The translations under genes and the position numbers were made by a program. Under the pieces are notes generated by a model that saw only the letters and a list, made by a program, of their open reading frames with translations, searched no databases and was not told the origin of the DNA. From the NCBI GenBank assembly GCA_902494945.1, contig CABUVF010000148.1, positions 1 to 5,253 on the forward strand: a stretch of 5,253 nt of DNA. Reading direction: 5' to 3'. Positions 1 through 5,253 of the stretch are shown in pieces. This DNA comes from an uncultured Collinsella sp. (lineage in GTDB: Bacteria > Actinomycetota > Coriobacteriia > Coriobacteriales > Coriobacteriaceae). How positions within the stretch are numbered: the first letter of the stretch is position 1; the number at the start of each line of letters is the position of its first letter.

Positions 1-332
1 AACGGGGCGAACAGATCGGTAAAGAAGCCCAGCAGCACAAAGCCCGTCGCGGTCTGCACCACGTAGAACATGCCGCCCTCGCGCATAACGACCAGCAACA
101 GCAAGGCGTTCATCACGATGGTCTGGATACCGACGGGAAGCGATATGCCATGCGAGGCGCCGACCGCCTGAATAATGGTGGCAAGGCCTGTGACGCCGCC
201 GGCGGCAAGGCCGTTGGGGATCAAAAACAAGTCTGTCGCGATAGCTGCCAGGGCGCAGCCAAACATAATCTTGGGCAAGTCATGAAAGAAGTTCATCGAA
301 AGAATGCGCTTGATGTCCAGACGATATGCCAT
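1..332 (-). CDS. YitT-family (DUF161) integral membrane protein, N-terminal part only
   Basis: The first 110 residues are visible; the gene runs off the left edge, so the C-terminal part is missing. The start is the ATG at 332, preceded by the purine-rich SD GAGGGAGG (344-337) with a 4-nt gap. The visible protein is strongly hydrophobic, with about four membrane segments: residues 21-38, 42-58 (glycine-rich), 64-83 and 88-107. The motif FLIPNGLAAGGVTGLA at residues 36-51 is the signature I recognise from the YitT/DUF161 family of bacterial inner-membrane proteins. Many full-length members also carry a soluble C-terminal DUF2179 domain, which would lie outside this window. The molecular function of the family is not established, so I assign none. 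The short N-terminus before the first membrane segment is basic (R4, K8, R9), which suggests an N-in orientation. The gene follows prfB on the same strand after 130 nt, with an intrinsic terminator directly before its SD, so its expression may be separate from or attenuated relative to secA-prfB. Confidence 0.85.
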   Translation of the reverse strand, partial: MAYRLDIKRILSMNFFHDLPKIMFGCALAAIATDLFLIPNGLAAGGVTGLATIIQAVGASHGISLPVGIQTIVMNALLLLVVMREGGMFYVVQTATGFVLLGFFTDLFAP

Positions 333-336
333 ACTG

Positions 337-344
337 CCTCCCTC
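337..344 (-). promoter_or_regulatory. Ribosome binding site of the YitT-like gene
   Basis: The minus strand reads GAGGGAGG, then CAGT, then ATG at 332. It is purine-rich and complementary to the 16S 3' end, and it decides for the ATG at 332 over the next in-frame ATG at 296 (residue 13). It begins directly after the U-tract of the preceding terminator. Confidence 0.7.
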
Positions 345-373
345 AAAAAAGCGCACCCAAACGAGTGCGCTTT
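345..373 (-). terminator. Intrinsic terminator after secA-prfB, also in the leader of the YitT-like gene
   Basis: On the minus strand AAAGCGCACUC (373-363) pairs with GGGUGCGCUUU (358-348) around the loop GUUU. This gives an 11-bp stem with one U·G wobble. A run of six U (350-345) follows, three of which are in the stem base. It lies about 90 nt downstream of the prfB stop and is the likely end of the secA-prfB transcript. Because the SD of the next gene starts at the very next base, it may also act as an attenuator for that gene. Confidence 0.85.
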
Positions 374-392
374 GAACTTCTTGCTGTATTCG

Positions 393-398
393 ATTCTA
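393..398 (-). promoter_or_regulatory. Possible -10 box for the YitT-like gene
   Basis: The minus strand has TAGAAT, a 5 of 6 match to TATAAT, about 60 nt upstream of the ATG at 332. I see no convincing -35 at 16-18 bp (the hexamer there is GTGGTA). If it is used, transcription would start near 386, upstream of the terminator hairpin, so the hairpin would sit in the leader of this mRNA. Confidence 0.3.
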
Positions 399-462
399 CC
401 GATTCACCGGGCAAATACCACCCCTGCGAAGTGTTTGCATCGACCCGGAGCCAATCATGTGC

Positions 463-4418
<3,956 letters not shown>

Positions 4419-4425
4419 GTGGTTT

Positions 4426-4430
4426 TCCTT
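4426..4430 (-). promoter_or_regulatory. Shine-Dalgarno of secA, decides the start codon
   Basis: The minus strand reads AAGGA, then 7 nt, then ATG at 4418. It lies inside the first codons of the longer reading frame that begins at 4439, whose own upstream sequence (GTGGGCG) is a poor SD. This supports the shorter SecA, beginning MGFMSKLLSFG. Confidence 0.7.
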
Positions 4431-4439
4431 TTTGGCCAT

Positions 4440-4464
4440 CGCCCACGCCGTGCAGCTGCGGGCG
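4440..4464 (-). other. GC-rich hairpin in the secA leader
   Basis: On the minus strand CGCCCGC (4464-4458) can pair with CGUGGGCG (4446-4440 arm), giving a 7-bp stem with one G·U pair and an 11-nt loop that contains part of GCAGCTGC. It ends about 10 nt before the secA SD. There is no U-tract, so it is not a terminator. A role in mRNA stability or translation is only a possibility. Confidence 0.3.
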
Positions 4465-4479
4465 AGTTAAACACAGATG

Positions 4480-4485
4480 ATTGTA
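4480..4485 (-). promoter_or_regulatory. Likely -10 box of the secA-prfB promoter
   Basis: The minus strand reads TACAAT, a 5 of 6 match to TATAAT, about 62 nt upstream of the secA ATG in the most AT-rich part of this intergenic stretch. Transcription would begin near 4473, giving a leader of about 55 nt. The hexamer 16-18 bp further upstream does not resemble TTGACA, so the promoter may depend on other contacts. Some promoter is needed here because rpmE has its own strong terminator upstream. Confidence 0.4.
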
Positions 4486-4512
4486 CTTTAGCCAAACAAG
4501 ACACGGCCTATA

Positions 4513-4528
4513 CGGTCGAGCTCGACCG
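4513..4528. promoter_or_regulatory. Perfect 16-bp palindrome, possible operator of secA-prfB
   Basis: CGGTCGAGCTCGACCG is identical on both strands and has no spacer. Its centre lies about 47 bp upstream of the start site predicted from the -10 box at 4485-4480, where a dimeric regulator could act on the -35 region. It does not match the actinobacterial LexA box (CGAAC-N4-GTTCG). I do not recognise the regulator, and operator function is inferred only from symmetry and position. Confidence 0.35.
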
Positions 4529-4547
4529 CCACGTAATAACTATGACC

Positions 4548-4647
4548 AACCTGCCACAATGGGACAGGTTTATTTTGGCAAGTTTTATCTGAGCAAACGC
4601 CGTCTCTCTGCCATTTGGTGCCACGGGGACAGGTTAGCTTGCACCAA
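4548..4647. repeat. Pair of short REP-like boxes in inverted repeats
   Basis: Two copies of TGCCAC + (AAT or G) + GGGACAGGTT occur 65 bp apart; the GGGACAGGTT parts are at 4561-4570 and 4626-4635. The first copy sits in an imperfect palindrome with arms AACCTG (4548-4553) and CAGGTT (4565-4570). The second lies between the perfect 7-bp inverted repeats TTGGTGC (4615-4621) and GCACCAA (4641-4647). I recall similar GGGACAGGTT boxes between genes in Coriobacteriia, so these could be REP-type palindromic elements; that family assignment is unverified. No transposase gene is present. The 3' arm touches the U-tract of the rpmE terminator. Confidence 0.45.
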
Positions 4648-4688
4648 TAAAAAGAAAAGGGCCGCGCACCCAAATGGATGCACGGCCC
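4646..4688 (-). terminator. Intrinsic terminator of rpmE
   Basis: On the minus strand GGGCCGUGCAUCC (4688-4676) pairs with GGGUGCGCGGCCC (4671-4659) around the loop AUUU. The stem is 13 bp, unbroken apart from two U·G wobbles, and is followed by UUUUCUUUUUAUU (4658-4646). It begins 37 nt after the rpmE stop. A stem this strong should separate rpmE from secA. Confidence 0.93.
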
Positions 4689-4725
4689 TCATGCCATGAA
4701 TGCGAGTGATTCCGCGGCGAGCTAT

Positions 4726-5151
4726 TTACTCAGCAGCCTCGGTGGTCTCGGCCTCGGCAGCGGCCTCCTCGACGGGAGCCTCTGCGGGAGCCTCGGCGGC
4801 CTGCTTGGCAGCCTCCTCGGCGAACTTAGCGGCACGCTTGGCCTTCTCGGCAGCCTTAGCCTCAGCGGCGGCCTTGCGAGCGGCCTCGGCCTCAGCAGCC
4901 TTGGCGGCCTTGGCAGCCTTGGCCTCCTCAGCCTTCTTGAGCTGGGCGGCAGCGGCGCCACCGAACTTGTCGGCGAAGCGCTGGACGCGTCCACCGGTGT
5001 CGACGAACTTCTGCTGGCCGGTGTAGAACGGGTGGCACTCGTTGCAAAGCTCGACCTTCATCTCGGACACGGTAGCGTGCGTCTTGAAGGTGTTGCCGCA
5101 GGAGCACGTCACCGTGCACTCGACATACTGGGGATGGATACCCTGCTTCAT
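4726..5151 (-). CDS. rpmE: 50S ribosomal protein bL31 with a long Ala/Lys/Glu-rich C-terminal tail
   Basis: bL31 is a large-subunit protein that bridges the central protuberance and the 30S head. Residues 1-63 form the complete conserved core: MKQGIHP start, the zinc-binding CSC (C16, C18) and CNEC (C36, C39), then HPFYTG and TGGRVQRF. This is the four-cysteine, zinc-containing (C+) form. The usual protein is about 70 residues; this one has 141. The extra stretch, residues 64-141, is almost only Ala, Glu and Lys. It starts with a basic part with KAAKAAKAA-type repeats (to about 110) and ends in an acidic part with Pro (EAPAEAPVEEAAAE, then ETTEAAE). It should be helical or disordered, and its role is unknown. 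The tail is in frame, with the same GC-rich codon style, and is followed by TAA and a terminator, so it does not look like a frameshift artefact. The start ATG at 5151 has the strong SD AAGGAG 7 nt upstream. Confidence 0.97.
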   Translation of the reverse strand: MKQGIHPQYVECTVTCSCGNTFKTHATVSEMKVELCNECHPFYTGQQKFVDTGGRVQRFADKFGGAAAAQLKKAEEAKAAKAAKAAEAEAARKAAAEAKAAEKAKRAAKFAEEAAKQAAEAPAEAPVEEAAAEAETTEAAE

Positions 5152-5158
5152 GGTAGGA

Positions 5159-5222
5159 CTCCTTATTGGTCAGGCGCTGGTTACCGATCAGCGCATAAGG
5201 CGTCTTGGTTTCCGACCAAGAC
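5159..5222 (-). promoter_or_regulatory. Structured 5' leader of rpmE, probable ribosomal-protein leader that hides the SD
   Basis: Three perfect pairings are visible on the minus strand. Hairpin 1 is GUCUUGGU/ACCAAGAC (5222-5215 with 5209-5202, 5-nt loop). An inner stem is GCGCUG/CAGCGC (5194-5189 with 5179-5174, 9-nt loop). An outer stem is CCUUAU/AUAAGG (5200-5195 with 5166-5161). The outer stem takes up AAGG of the SD AAGGAG (5164-5159), so folding should block translation. A 7-nt bulge CUGACCA (5173-5167) could instead pair with UGGUC in hairpin 1 (5218-5214), giving an alternative fold. Both loops contain UCGG(A/U)AACCA. Ribosomal-protein leaders upstream of L31 have been proposed from comparative genomics, and I believe one type is specific to Coriobacteria. 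Binding of bL31 to this leader is inference. Confidence 0.65.
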
Positions 5223-5235
5223 AACAAACTCGGCT

Positions 5236-5241
5236 ATGGTA
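5236..5241 (-). promoter_or_regulatory. Possible extended -10 box of rpmE
   Basis: The minus strand reads TGG followed by TACCAT, a TG-extended -10 with 4 of 6 consensus bases, lying 14 nt before the first leader hairpin. Transcription would start just before the structured leader. Any -35 would fall beyond the right edge, so this cannot be confirmed here. Confidence 0.25.
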
Positions 5242-5253
5242 CCACGGCGCCGC

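Noticed and set aside
408..449. Imperfect inverted repeat CCGG...GCAAA/TTTGC...CCGG after prfB
   Set aside because: Stems of 4 and 5 bp separated by a 6-nt one-sided loop with an 18-nt apical loop; too weak to call a feature.
4481..4699. Short open frames on both strands (61-72 codons) in the rpmE-secA gap
   Set aside because: They run through the terminator hairpin, the palindrome and the REP-like boxes, have no convincing SD, and their translations show no family resemblance.
5202..5222. The 8-bp hairpin GTCTTGGT/ACCAAGAC as a terminator of a gene to the right
   Set aside because: No T-tract follows on either strand, and it combines better with the other pairings into an rpmE leader structure.

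Overview
The window fits a high-GC actinobacterium of the class Coriobacteriia, with Collinsella or a close relative as the best guess. The clues are the GC-rich codon use, the actinobacterial style of the RF2 and SecA proteins, a bL31 ribosomal protein with a long Ala/Lys/Glu tail, and repeated intergenic 'GGGACAGGTT' boxes. The genus is inferred from pattern memory, not from a search.

All four genes lie on the minus strand, so transcription runs from right to left. At the right edge (about 5152-5253) is a structured 5' leader. It is followed by rpmE (bL31, 4726-5151) and a strong intrinsic terminator (4646-4688). The intergenic stretch 4419-4725 holds that terminator, two copies of a short REP-like box, a perfect 16-bp palindrome, a likely -10 box and the ribosome binding site of secA. 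Next come secA (1611-4418) and prfB (release factor 2, 463-1611). Their junction is a one-base TAATG overlap, so they form one translationally coupled operon. An intrinsic terminator (345-373) follows prfB. Immediately after its U-tract lies the ribosome binding site of a YitT-family membrane protein gene (332 down to the left edge, C-terminus cut off).

The genes are housekeeping ones: a ribosomal protein, the ATPase motor of Sec protein export, the factor that ends translation at UAA/UGA, and a conserved membrane protein of unknown function. I see no mobile element, CRISPR array, tRNA, rRNA or defence system, and nothing that looks like a wholly new multi-gene system.

The points most worth a second look are inside these ordinary genes. 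The RF2 stop-codon-reading tripeptide is Ser-Pro-Thr instead of the usual Ser-Pro-Phe. prfB lacks the programmed frameshift. The rpmE leader can fold so as to hide its own Shine-Dalgarno sequence and carries a duplicated 10-base loop motif. bL31 has a tail about as long as the core protein. The YitT-like gene starts directly behind a terminator, in an attenuator-like arrangement.
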